NCBI GenBank assembly: GCA_903632075.3
Contig: CAHIKZ030001777.1
Location: 310,001 to 374,000 of the forward strand
Origin: Acanthosepion pharaonis
Taxonomy: Eukaryota; Mollusca; Cephalopoda; Sepiida; Sepiidae
Direction of reading: 5' to 3'
DNA length: 64,000 bases
The notes under the pieces: model-generated
What the model was told of the DNA's origin: nothing
The model's input: only the letters and a program-made list of their open reading frames with translations
The model's database searches: none
Part shown: positions 39,844-52,885 of the stretch, one piece after another
Numbering within the stretch: the stretch's first letter is position 1
Layout: each line of letters starts with the position of its first letter
Made by a program: the position numbers and the translations under genes

Positions 39844-42800
39844 AACACACATGAATCACATTCTGCTTACTCTTATCCCATTTCCATTCATGTTAGTTAT
39901 CCAATCTGAAAAAAAAAAACAACCCCTCTCTTTGTGTCAATTATGCATACACATATACCTATATACATATACACTTATCTACATATATAAACATACAAAC
40001 ACTCACGCACACATACCAACATACACAGCTACAAAACTGTAACTCTGGTGGTGGGGGCAAACAGGTGTTACATCTTAGCCACAGATCACCCATAAGTAAC
40101 AATGGTTCAGAGGTCATAACAAAGATCTACCCCAACCTATCGAAAAAAAACAATAATAATAAAAAAAGTTAAAATAAAAATATCAACTGCAACTTCCTTT
40201 CATCTCCTTACTAACTACCAATCACTTGATATTTTAACCCATAACTATCTAGAGGCTTCTTCTTCTGCTGCCATTGTTATTGAGCAAATAGCCTTGTTTT
40301 TTTTTTTGGGTTTTTTCAAACCTGTTACACCTAATTTTGGCAACATCTTACATAGTGACAACCCAGTAAAATCCCTGCATCCAATTTCAATCGGTTTGCA
40401 CTGAGCTTGCCAAGCACCCCTTTTGTATTCCTCTACAATATGTAAATATTTCCCAAGTTTCCTTTCATAAGCTTTGTCTGTGTTTTCTTCCCAAGGGACT
40501 GTTAATTCTAACATAACTTGCTTGGTCTTTTCAGAATAAATAATCATGTCTAGACAAAGCTTAGTCTGTATTATTTTCACTGGGAATTTTAGCTGCCTGA
40601 CTATATCTACTAACATTTGCCAGTCTTGGCAGAACTAAAGGACATTTTCTTCTGTAATGTCTTTATCTTTTCCCCGACTCTGATGGAATTCATCATCATC
40701 TTATTTGGTTCATATTTATTTATTTGGAGACTCCTTGATACAGTTGTTGCAATGGCTCCTAAAACTTTATCATGGTGTCACCAGTAATGCCCCTCACTTA
40801 GTGCCTTGCGGAAACCACTCAGTACATGTTGGAGGGATCCTTTCTTCTGGCACAACAGTGGAGACTTACTCTTTCCCCACATGTGAAGTTTGCTGGGCTG
40901 GGTAATGTCTCATACATTTGCCTGCACAAGGAAGCTTGTATTACTGGTATTAGTATGCCAGAGATCTGTCTAGAAAATCTTCCTTTTTTCTTGGTTTCCT
41001 CATTTTGTTCAGGCCCCCTGTTGACCTAAGACCACCATTTTAATGGCTTTAATTTCCTCCAGACCTGCACTCACTTCATACTGAAGACAGTATTTCTGAT
41101 CTTTCCTTTTTTTTTCTCTCCTTCATGGATTGGAACAGTAACCTAGGCCTGATCTTCCCACTGCCACTGTTCCTACTCATGCTTTCTGACTTAACCTTTG
41201 CTCTGCTGTACTGAGCTTGTGTAATACCTTTCACTTTCTCCCAGTTCAAACTGCTCTTCCTGCTTCTGCAATTTTAGGATCTTTTGAATCCTTATATAGG
41301 ATTTCCTCCCTTGTCTTTGCCACTTTAAACCCCTCAACTAATCCTCTGAAAGGGAGTTGCAATATGTTCAGTACTCCATACAGAGCTGCACTGCTCAAAC
41401 TCCTTGGTAATCCGAGCCATCTTCTCAAATATCTGCTAACTTTTTTCTCCATCTTCTCAACTGTTGTTAATGCCACTTCATATAATTTCGGGGGCCACAA
41501 TTGAATATATTACCCCAGACAACAGGTTTTTCTTTTAATGATGGGATAATGGTTCCTGCAATCTTGAAACAGAACTTTTCTATCACAGTCTCACTCTTCA
41601 ATACTAATGACCTCTATTTTGTTGGTTTAAACTTCATTCTTGCCCATGTCATTATCTTTTTTAAACACTGATATCCACTGACATCCAGGGAGAGTAGATG
41701 TAGTAACTGTTAGATCATCCATATATGCACGAATTGGAGGTTGTTGTACTCTGTTTCTCATCACTGGACCTCAACTCTCAACTTCTGCTGATTTTACTAA
41801 CATGTTCATAGTTAAGGTAAATAATATCACTGAGATTGTACATCCAGTTATAATTCCCCTGTCTAGCTGATGCCAAATCAGAGGTTGTTTTTATGCTGGA
41901 ATCACTGTAATAATCTTGTATGAGATTCCTTACAAAAATAGGGACATGGTATCTTCTGAGAGCTTCCTTGACTAATTTGTGTGGAACACATCCATATGCA
42001 TTAGCCAGGTCCACAACTAGATCAGCTTTTTTTTCTTTTGCTTCTCTTATGAGCTGCATTATCATGCCAATATGCTCCAGACAACCTGGGATGCTAGCAA
42101 TCCCTCCCTTCTGTACTAAAGTATCTATGTAATTGTTGGCACCAAGATAATGCCAAAGTCAGAATAATGGAAATTTAGAAATCATTCCTATGTGATTGGA
42201 ACCAACATCTCCATTCAATCAAATGGATGAATGCACTCATTTTCACCACTTCTATGATCAATAAATAGAAACAAAATACTTATAAATATTTACAATTGTT
42301 TTTGTATATTTCTTTTTTTGTTTAATTTTCTTTTTTAATCTTTTAATCTCAAATTTTTATTTTTTGGCATATTTTTACATTTTTTATTTTTTTTTTTTTT
42401 TTTTTTTTCTTCAATATTTTCTATTTTTTAAATTACAATTTTTTTTTCCCTTTTTTATTGTTTAAAAAAATAAAAAGGGATAAGAAAAATGGTGGCAAGT
42501 AATTTTGAATATTAAAAATTTTATTTAAAGAAGGAAATTACTGGAAAGTAATTGAAACTCACCTGAAGCGAGCTGAATGTGTAATGCTCCTCATGCCAAT
42601 GACACTTCCACCGAGCTTCTCTACGGCATATGACTTTACTGAATTTCTTTTGAAGTGTTCCTCTCGAATTTATATTTAAACTGGGGTCATCAGGAGAGAA
42701 TGTGCACCATTTCGGGGCCTTCCTCTCAACAGTTTCAGCTGCACACTGCCCCCCCCACTGATTTGAGGCCTCATTATAAAGATATACAAGTGTGTTGTAG

Positions 42801-45800
42801 ATAAACTAGTTCAAATGTCTAACGGTGAAATTAAATTTACGAAAATTCCAAAAAACGGCAAACCTCGCGTTCTGAGAATGCAACGTGAACCTCATTATGC
42901 ATTCACGATCAGTCATGTCATGCCATCATGTTTGCTGAAACATTCCATGGAGTATTTCTTTTTTTCCATATCCACATAGAATTATTAAGCGTTTTATACT
43001 TTTGGCCCTATTACGCCCTTTGATTCCAATTTGGCCCAGAAATTGGTACAGAGTGCCTGAAACGAAACCCCTTGCTCTAATTTCCACTGCAACATTTGTA
43101 ACAATTGCATTATTAGCTCTGATTTTAGATTTTCATATTTATTAGTTTTATAATCGTGGCTTTGTTTCATCCGGCATTCATATGGTACTGTTAATTCAAC
43201 CATGATGATTTTATAGTTCACTCTTGACAGAAGAACAATATCTGGTCACAGACCTTTACTTGATATTATTTTGGGGTAATCATTATGCCAACCAGGAAGC
43301 TCTGCAGATACCTTCCAGATGCCACCAGAACTAAGGAGATTTTTTCCGGGTATAGCTTGACATTTGCTTGTTTGCTTAGAACCGACATATCTTTTTCCTT
43401 CTGCAACAAATTTCTGGGTTGAATTAGATGACTCAGACTTCATATATTTCTTTATAATTTTGACCAGCTCATCCAAAACACTATTGTGCCTCCATGTATA
43501 TCTTCCATTGACAAGGACTGTTTTACAGGAACTAAGAACATGTTCTAATGTTTGTAGCTTTTCCTTACACAGGGGACAAGTAGGATCACTCTCTTTCTTT
43601 CATTTAACAAGATTGTTCTTAGATGGTAGCAGGTCATACGTAGAATGTATTAAATAACTCGACCTGAGTGGAGCCATCTGCCAAATGTCCTTCCAAGTAA
43701 TAGATTTCTGCAGAGCCTCCTCCCAGTTTGTCCATTGGCCTTGTTGGGATTGTTGCACTCCTTTTACGAGTCTTTTTTTTATCTTCTTCGTTCATTACAT
43801 TTTGGATGACCATGTCACGGCAATCTTTACCAGAAGTTTTCGACCACCATTGCCTTTCATTTAGTCCTAACCCTTGTTTCCCTGCTTGAGTGTATCTGAT
43901 GACTTCATTGAAAGCTAGATTGTCTTTAGCACTTGTTATCGTCTCTGACCTTCCACTTTCTGTGTGTTTTTAATGTAGGCTTTAATGCTTTTATTGCTTT
44001 ATCCTTGGAGTTGGAGTCATCCAACATCATTTGAAGTCTAATTTTTCCGGATTTATACTCCTCCACAATCGATTTAAATGGCAATTTTAGTTTTGCTTGT
44101 CTGCAGTACAATGCGATATCAGACAAACCTGGAGGCAAACCCAACCATTTTTCGGGATATACCATTTTCCATTGATCAATAATATTTGACATGCCGTTAA
44201 ATCCAACATCCATCCATCCATTGACTCAATTGTACTCATTCCAAATTCGTATACAAGTATGGGCCATAGTAGCATTGGAATGAGCACATGCTCTAAGCAC
44301 CATACCTTGTATTTTCCTTTTAGAGGACAAAGATCTATTTTATGGAAATCTTCTTGTAATGACCTGGATGTTTCTTTTACTTGGTTGGTATCTTTTAAGG
44401 ATTAATCGTACCACCGACCTAAACTATTCACTGATTTTTCTGATACAGTAGGGATTCTTTGGCCACCTACTACAAAATTTGTTTTATTCAACTTTCCTTT
44501 TGTAAGAGAAAGACTTCTGGACTGGTTTGGTTTAAATTTCATTCTACACCAACTTATCAGGTTGTCCATCAAGCTTAATATCTTGCGAGTTGAACTTGCT
44601 TTGGATGAGAGGATTGTAGTGTCATCCATGAACACCTTCACTGGTGGCATTTGACAACCTCCACCAAGCTCAACATCAGCCGTCTTGTTGTTTGTCACTT
44701 TGAGAATCAGCTGCATTGCTAGTACGAAAAGTATTGGTGACACTGTACATCCCATCGCAATTCCAACTTCAAGTCTATTCCACTTAGTCGTAAAGTCTTT
44801 TGTAGTAAAACGCATGAGGAAACCATCAAAATAAGTTTCTAGCATCATAGATATTTCCTCAGGAATATGGTACATTTGTAATCATAATTGTATCATTTGG
44901 TGAGGTGCTGATCCATAGGCATTAGCTAAATCCAACCAAATGGCGTCCAAATCTTTTCTTTTAATTTTTGCTTTTTGAATGACCTCCCAGATCATGTTTC
45001 CATGCTCTAAGCAACCAGCTATTCCTGGAACACCACCCTTCTGTACTGACGTATCGATATACTCATTATCGAGAAGGTATTTGGTCAACCTCGATGCCAA
45101 AACTGCAAAAATATCTTTCCTTCTACATTGAGAAGCGAAATTGGCCGAAATTGACTGATGTCCTTGGAATTCTTTTCTTTGAGTATATACACCCCATCCG
45201 CTATCATCCACAGTTGGCTGATATGGTAATTTTTCCATGCTAACTTTAAGTTAGTATGTAACCATTTAAGAAGAGTAGGACATTTTTTGTATAGAAGGAA
45301 AGGTATTCCGTTAATGCCAGGTGCAGATTTATTCCTACTTTTGTCGACTATGCGTTTTATTTCTTCGCGTGTGGGTGGTTTCACGTCAAACTTCACTTTA
45401 GAAACGTCTGGCCAAAATAAGTTGCTATTATGATCTAGAGGAATATGTTGTTTAGGATCAGGGTACATATCTCTTAAATGTTCCCCTAGAACATTTTTCT
45501 CTATTTTAAGCACACCTGATCTTGGTTGATCAAATATATTCTTCGCATATTTGTAAGGTTTCTGGAAGTCTGTTCCTAACTGCCATTCAGTCTATTCCTG
45601 AAAGCCAACGGACAAGCCATGAGTTTGAAGAAGGAAATTACTGGAAAGTAATTGAAACTCACCTGAAGTGAGCTGAATGTGTAATGCTCCTCATGCTGAT
45701 GACACTTCCACCGAGCTTCTCTACGGCATATGACTTTACTGAATTTCTTTTGATGTGTTCCTCTCGAATTTATATTTAAACTGGGGTCATCAGGAGAGAG

Positions 45801-46423
45801 TGTGCACCGTTTCGGGGCCTTCCTCTCAATGGTTTCACTCACTGATGTGAGACCCCATTATAATTTTACTCTGCTCATAGATTTTGTGAATAAATCAGCA
45901 ACATTTTGGTCAGATAGAATATAGTCTGACTTTATTGTGCCATTTAGAACTTCACTCCTTATGAAGTGGTACTTTGTTAATGTTTTTAATGTTAGTGGTA
46001 TCAGGGTGCTTAACCTAACACTATGGTGTACCTTGATTGTCACATTTTCATTTGAATTAATCATGGTGTTTAATAATTAAATAAGGAATTTTGCTTCTTG
46101 TATTGTGGTTGCTTATGCTATGTATTCCACTTTGCATGTGATATGTTTCATCTATTAGGATTTTATTGGACTGGACTCTTTGTTGATGTTGCCACATTTA
46201 CACATGAACATGAAATGAGTGATGCAGGTAGTTTCAAAATTTTTGAAAGGATATTTTTGAAAGAATTTAAAAAAAAGATTTTTTTTTTTTTAGAAATCTA
46301 AAATAAATATTCTTTCAAAGATTTTTGCACATGTGTAGACATGGCAATGTCAACAAAGCCCAGTGCAATGAAAACTGTCACAAAAAAAAAAACTTTCCAG
46401 TTTGTCATATTTTTTAAAAAAAA

Positions 46424-46515
<92 letters not shown>

Positions 46516-49500
46516 TGCAGAGAAAATAAGGCAAAACAACAGTAATAAGGCAATAAGTTAACAAGGTAAGAATGGTGTTCACATGCAAAAGGGATACAGT
46601 CATTCTGACTTTAAAACAAGAAATAACTAAAAACTGGTCTTGAGAGACTGAGAAGTAGTTTATTTTTATAAGTTAGGAAGAAATCATAACATGCATCTGT
46701 ATGCTTTGTCTATAAATTTTTGGCAGGGGATGTTTTTAGTGATCATTCCTATTTGATTGGAACCCACTTGTATTAACAGTTTAATGTTTGTCAGCATATT
46801 TTATGACCCCCAAATTAAGCCAGCACACTTTTGAGAATTATAAATTTACTCAGTGGTCCATGAAAAAGAATAAAAAATTGTATTGTTAATAAATTGATTT
46901 TAAAAAATGTAATTTCCTTCAAATATTCTTAATTTTATTATTTTCCTTTCCAGAAATCTGCTGTTAAACTAAAGCTTAAGACATTTCCTGCATTCCCTCG
47001 ACTGAACATTTACCGATGGGCACAGCAGGCTGTGGACACACCTTGTGATCATCCAATTCTTCCTCTCATATGGCAACGGTTCTTTGTTTTGTATTTAGGA
47101 AGGCTTATTTCACCTGGAAAGTAAGAGGGAGTATTTTTGTTTTCTATCTATTTTTTTCCTTTTCTTTTCTCCTTTAACTCTAGTTTATCTGCTTTTTCAG
47201 TACTGTTAAGCTAGCAAAAGGAAATTATGAAAACTTTCTTTTTTTAATAAACAATTTATTGTTTAGGAAAGAAACTGTAAACTAAAATTTATCTCATCTT
47301 TTCACAACTAATTTTTTTAATTTTCTTGTATAAAATTATATGAAATTATATCTACAGTAAAATGAATTTTAAACAAATATTGTCTGTAGGAAGAAATTTT
47401 TCTGATCATTTATTACAGTAAGAATAAATTCTTTTATGTACACTGTCCCTTCAAAACATACAAAAACTTACTATTTTTATAGCTTTGTAAATGTTTTTAG
47501 AGTTTATAATTTCGTTTGTTATTGTGGATATTATGATTAATATTTCTGTGAGTAAAATCTTTCTAAAAAAAATGAGGATTTCATGAAAATCTTTTGAAAA
47601 GTTTATTAACCTTTTTCAGACTTACTTTATTTTAAAATTTTACCAGTTTTTAAGATAATTCAATTTGTGATTTAACTGCACAAATTAAACATTCTATCCC
47701 ATATATATTTAGACTTTTTTCATGAATATCTGGTTTTCCATGGAAACCAAATGTAATCATAGATTCAAAACTATATTGTGATTGGCTAGCCAGATATGGC
47801 TGATCTGTCTGGAAGGAGTTAATTAGGTTTTTAAGTGAAATTATCTTAAACAAATTATAGAAATTTAGGAAACAGATAGAAATTCTATCTTACGTGTTTG
47901 ATTTTATCCTCACCATTCTAGTCTCCCAGAACGTGCCAGCAATGGCAATCGTTTCTTTGACTCCCTCAGCTACAGCAGTCTGTTAAAGAAGATGAAAAAG
48001 AAACTCACTGAAGTGGTACATCACCACCTTGATGTGCTTCAGGCTGCCAAGGATGCTGAGGTACAGAATTTAGGTAAGTAAAATAATTTTCATTAACTTT
48101 CTTTTATTGGAAAAGATGTACATTATTTACATTATTGTTCTCATCTTTGTCGCCATATTTATTACAACGTTTCGGTCGTTGTACACTCCAGGCTTCTTCA
48201 GGTGGTTGAAATGTCGAACTGGACCCTTTATTTCGCTCACTGGGTTAGACTGTTTTAGTTCCACGTGCCATGTTTTTTCTTAATGGATGTCAGTTATCAG
48301 TTATCACCTGTTAATTTCCCTCTGAAAGTTCTCCACTGCCTTAGCTGGGTATTGAACTCACACTCTTTGGGTCCTGTCACATTGATCTAACTAATGCCTT
48401 TATCCACTGTACCATGTGTTGAAATAAATGGTTCAGTTCAACATTCAAACCACCTGAAGAAGGCTGCAGCGTACAACGGCCGAAATGTAATAAATATGGT
48501 GACAAAGATGAGGACAATACTCTGAATAATGTAAATAATGTACATAATACCTCATCTCTGAAATATAGATAGATACTGGAAAAGATGTATAAATAAGATT
48601 CAAACTATACAAAATAAAAATGAATAACTATTTTTCTTTTAGCTAAATAAATACTTTTATTAATATGTTCATCAAGCAGAAATTTGAGACTAAACCCTGT
48701 TCATCTATTTTAGTTAAGAAATAGTGTACCCCATTCCATTTCATTGATTAAAATTTTTTCTTGTTACAAGTTTGATTCATGGAGAAAACTTTTTTTTTTT
48801 TACACAATTCTGTAGTTTTTTTCTACCATTGCTTAGAATTTTGTGTTACTCAGATCAAAATATTCTGCATTAAAAATATGTATTTGATAATTGAATTCAT
48901 GAAACTACAAGAATTTCTCACAACAGAAGAAATATACTTAGTATTAAAAATAGCAGCAATCTGTAAAAATTATTAGATTGATTTCATGTCAAAACTTTCT
49001 TATACAACTGGTATTTTTACCATTTGTAAGTTGGATATTTTGAATTCTTATTAAAAAAAATTCTTTTTACATTGTTTACTGAATTTTGAATGCCATTTTT
49101 TTTCATTCTTATATAAATTAAAAAGAAAAACTAATGTATAATAGTAAGGAAAACAATTCAGGCCATCACTGACTTTTTATCAAAAATAAATTATATTAAT
49201 AAAACATTTTAAAAGTATACTTTCTTTCAAGGTTAAAATTTGAAAAGTAAATGTCATTTAATATTTATTCCTTAAACTGAGGTCATGTAAAAAGAAAAAC
49301 ATTCTTGAAATTATCTCTTTATTTAATTTTACTATTCAAGGGGTTAAACATTTTATTTGTATTTCATTCCACCTATTGCAATAAATAATTTTAAGGAGGC
49401 AAATAAAAGCAATTAATGCTAATTCTCCTTTATTTCAAAAAGAAAAAATTCTCTTGAAGAGAAAATTAATTTCAAGTAAAAAATGAGAATAATCAATTTT

Positions 49501-52500
49501 TTTCTCCTTTCAAAAAAATACTTTATTAGTGTAGAAAATGACTAAAGCTAAGTTGAGGGAGTAGCAGTAAAGTTTGTGGGCATTGATAAGAAAAAGTTTA
49601 TCTTCCTATATTGGGTTCAAATGCAGTTGGTACTCAATCATGATTATTATTTCATTCCATCTCCTAAACTGCCATTATTTGCTGTGTCAGTTTATGTCAG
49701 TGATTCTCAAAGAGACATATTTAATTCCCTAAGAAAAAATTTCTTATATTAGGAAAGAAATTGTAGAAAAATTTCAGTCATATGTATAAGTGATAAATGT
49801 AATGGTGAAAAGAACTGTTAGATTACAATTCAAAAGCAGAAGAAGAATTAAGGAAACTATTTGAATTCCATCAGTATCATATTAAATAAAGTAAAATATC
49901 CTCAATTCTAATCCAATTAGAAATAATTTTAACTATTATATCATTAAAATATCATTTTATTTAATTTACACCTTAAAATATTTATATTCATGTAAAAAAT
50001 AATATCCTTAAAAGCAGTATTCGATATAAAAATAGTAAATATTTTTTATATATATTTCGAGTGCTGTTCTTTCTCCTATTTTACTGTACAACTTGGCTCA
50101 ACTTGGACCAGACTAACATGAACATACCTGCGATGAATCCATCTTGGCCTCCTTATCAATTAATCACCAAGTAGGGTAGGGCAGGTCAGGATCGGAGAGA
50201 TCACTCCATTGATCAAACCAGGATTCATCCCAGGCTGACCACAATGCAGCTGTTACAGTACTTGTTCCATCACCACTTTGCTCAGACTTGTTAAGAAAGT
50301 TTATCCCTGCTTTCTTCTGCTTATCTTTTCATTCATAAGCCTTTAAATTCTTTAAACCTTCTTTTTCTCATTGTATTCTGATAATTTACATTCTTTGTTG
50401 ACCTGAAATGCTGTAAAATACTGACACCTTTTACTCTTTCTGGGGGGGAAAAAGTTTTTTATGATGGGTTAATACATAAACATTAATATACACTACGTGC
50501 CAAATTATCGAGATAAATTTTTTTCTAATATTTCAAAAACTGTCCAATCAATTCACACAACATTTTCACACAATGTTGGCAACACTGACCTGCGCAATCA
50601 CTGAAATTTTCGTAATGATCTGTGCAATGTAAACAAACTGGCACCATATTTCTTATCAGCATGGTGATTTGAATGTGCCAAATTATTAGAAAGGTTTAGT
50701 AAAATTCTCAGAATTGAGCAAACAAAATGTTTATTAATGTTGCACGTGAATGTTTATGATCAAAAGAAGCTAATAAATAAGATAATGAAACAAATAATAA
50801 CAGATACAAACAAAGGCACAGTTTTAAACAAATTAATAGGAAATGTGCTTTCCTTGTTTTGAAATTACTTGAAGAAGTCAACGATCCATAGAATTTGTTA
50901 ATTGTAGGATGTCATCTGCTGTAATGCTGCGAGATATGTCAAGAATTGCTTCCTGCAACTCAGCGTTGCTCCTGAATTATCGTCCGTTGGCGTACACTCT
51001 TCACTTCATAATGCTCCAAAGGTTTTTAATTGGGTTCAAACCCGAAGAATTTGCTGGCCACTTCATTTTTTGAGGTCCATCGAAGCCTGTTTCAAATATT
51101 CAGTAGTCTTGTGAGCAGCATGTGAGGGAGCATTATCTTGCATGAAAACAATGGCCCTTCCGAAGGCAACTCTTTGCCTTTTCATCCACCGTTCAAGATG
51201 CTCCTTCATAAACACTATGTATGCATCAGCAGTCATTTTGATGCCATCTGGTACTCTCCATGGGCTCACTAATGTTTTTCCAATAATAACACCCCTGATC
51301 AATATGCCTCCACCGCCTTGTTGGCGTCTCAAACGCTGATGGCGATTCTGTCTGTTCATTACCCAGACTTTGCACCATCTATCTGGCCCATCAAATGTTG
51401 CTGGAGTTTCGTCTGTGAACAAAACTTTAGAGAAATCAATCTTCATATTGTCCTCGGCTCATTTCAATCGATTTTGAATGTGATTTCTCGTCAATGGAGG
51501 CTTCGATACAGGTTTGACTGTTGTTGCTATTTCCCTCAGATACCGACACCGAGTATTTTTAGACACAGTAGGATCCCCAACTCGTTTAAGTCGTGACATG
51601 AGATGACGTGAAATAACCATTGGCTTGCCTTTATCTACCCTTTTACGTACTTGTGTAGGGTCAGCGGTGAATTTTTTTACAGTTTGATGATACCTCCCTA
51701 TCATTTTAGAAATTTCTAGGGTAGATTTACCTTTTGAGACTTCTGAGGTGATAGTTTTCTTTTCAGCATCACTTAAACTGCTTTTACGGCCCATCTTTTC
51801 ACTAAATTCTTACACTTTTCTAATAATGTGGCATGCTCAAATCACCATGCTGATAACAAATATGGTGCCAGTTTGTTTACATTGCGCAGATCAGTACGAA
51901 AATTTCAGTAATTGTGCAGGTCAATGTTGCCAACATTGTGTGAAGATTTTCTGTGAATTGATTGGACGGTTTTTGAAATATTAGAAAAAAAGTTATCTTA
52001 ATAATTTGGCACGCAGTGTATTTGGAATTAGGTTGGTGTTTAGATGATAGTTTTTCAAAATTATTAGGAGGAAAGGAATAAATAGAAACCTCTAAAAATG
52101 TATTATACTTTGCCTCTTAAAATGCTTATCAAAGTAATATCCTTAAGACTTCCTTAGACATCTTTTCACTGCTTCTTTTACAATGAATCATGATTTTTTT
52201 TTTTTTTTTTTTTATTACTGTAATGCTTACTTTCTTCCTTTCCCATTTTTTTGTTTGCTTGTGTATACATGTGCATGAACTTTGAAGGTTTTGTACAATT
52301 TTGGCTGTGCATGTTATTTATTTTTTGATTGTCTAGAATCGCCATCAGGTGTGTCAGAAACATCCAGCAGCAGTTTGTCTCTGGAATCTCTCAATGGAAA
52401 TCAGGAAATGCATAGTCATCATCTACGCAAATCTCTCAACACAGAATTGCATAAGGCATTGGTCAGGTAAGAATATGGTTTCCAGTTCTGTTATAAATTT

Positions 52501-52851
52501 CTCTATCCATCATACTTACGTTATATTTTAAAGTTTTTTTTATTTAATAGAAAATCCAGTCCTTACTTTATAAGCAGAAATAACTGAGGTGTACTATTTA
52601 ATTTATACTGCTAGAAACAAAAAAAAGTAAGTAAATAATAACAGGGAGACCAAAACCTTACCATCTTTAAAAATAGATGTATATTCAAAATGATGAGTTC
52701 ATGAAGTCATATTTCAACCAACCAGTCAGAAACCATTCCAATCAGGATACAAACATCATAGTCTAGTGAGTGAATCAGAAACAAGATCTGTTCCCAACCA
52801 TGGTATAAGGTCACTGATTAAATGGGCATCCTTGAATATGAGTGGCCAACC

Positions 52852-52885
<34 letters not shown>

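Noticed and set aside
48343..48416. Functional tRNA gene
   Set aside because: Only A and B boxes are convincing; acceptor stem pairing is not seen and the segment is inside a repeat.
48432..48490. Hammerhead-ribozyme-like core (CTGAAGA ... GGCTG/CGGCC stem ... GAAA) in the foldback arms
   Set aside because: A stem II can be drawn, but I found no matching stems I and III nor a proper cleavage site, and the relative at 19095 lacks GAAA.
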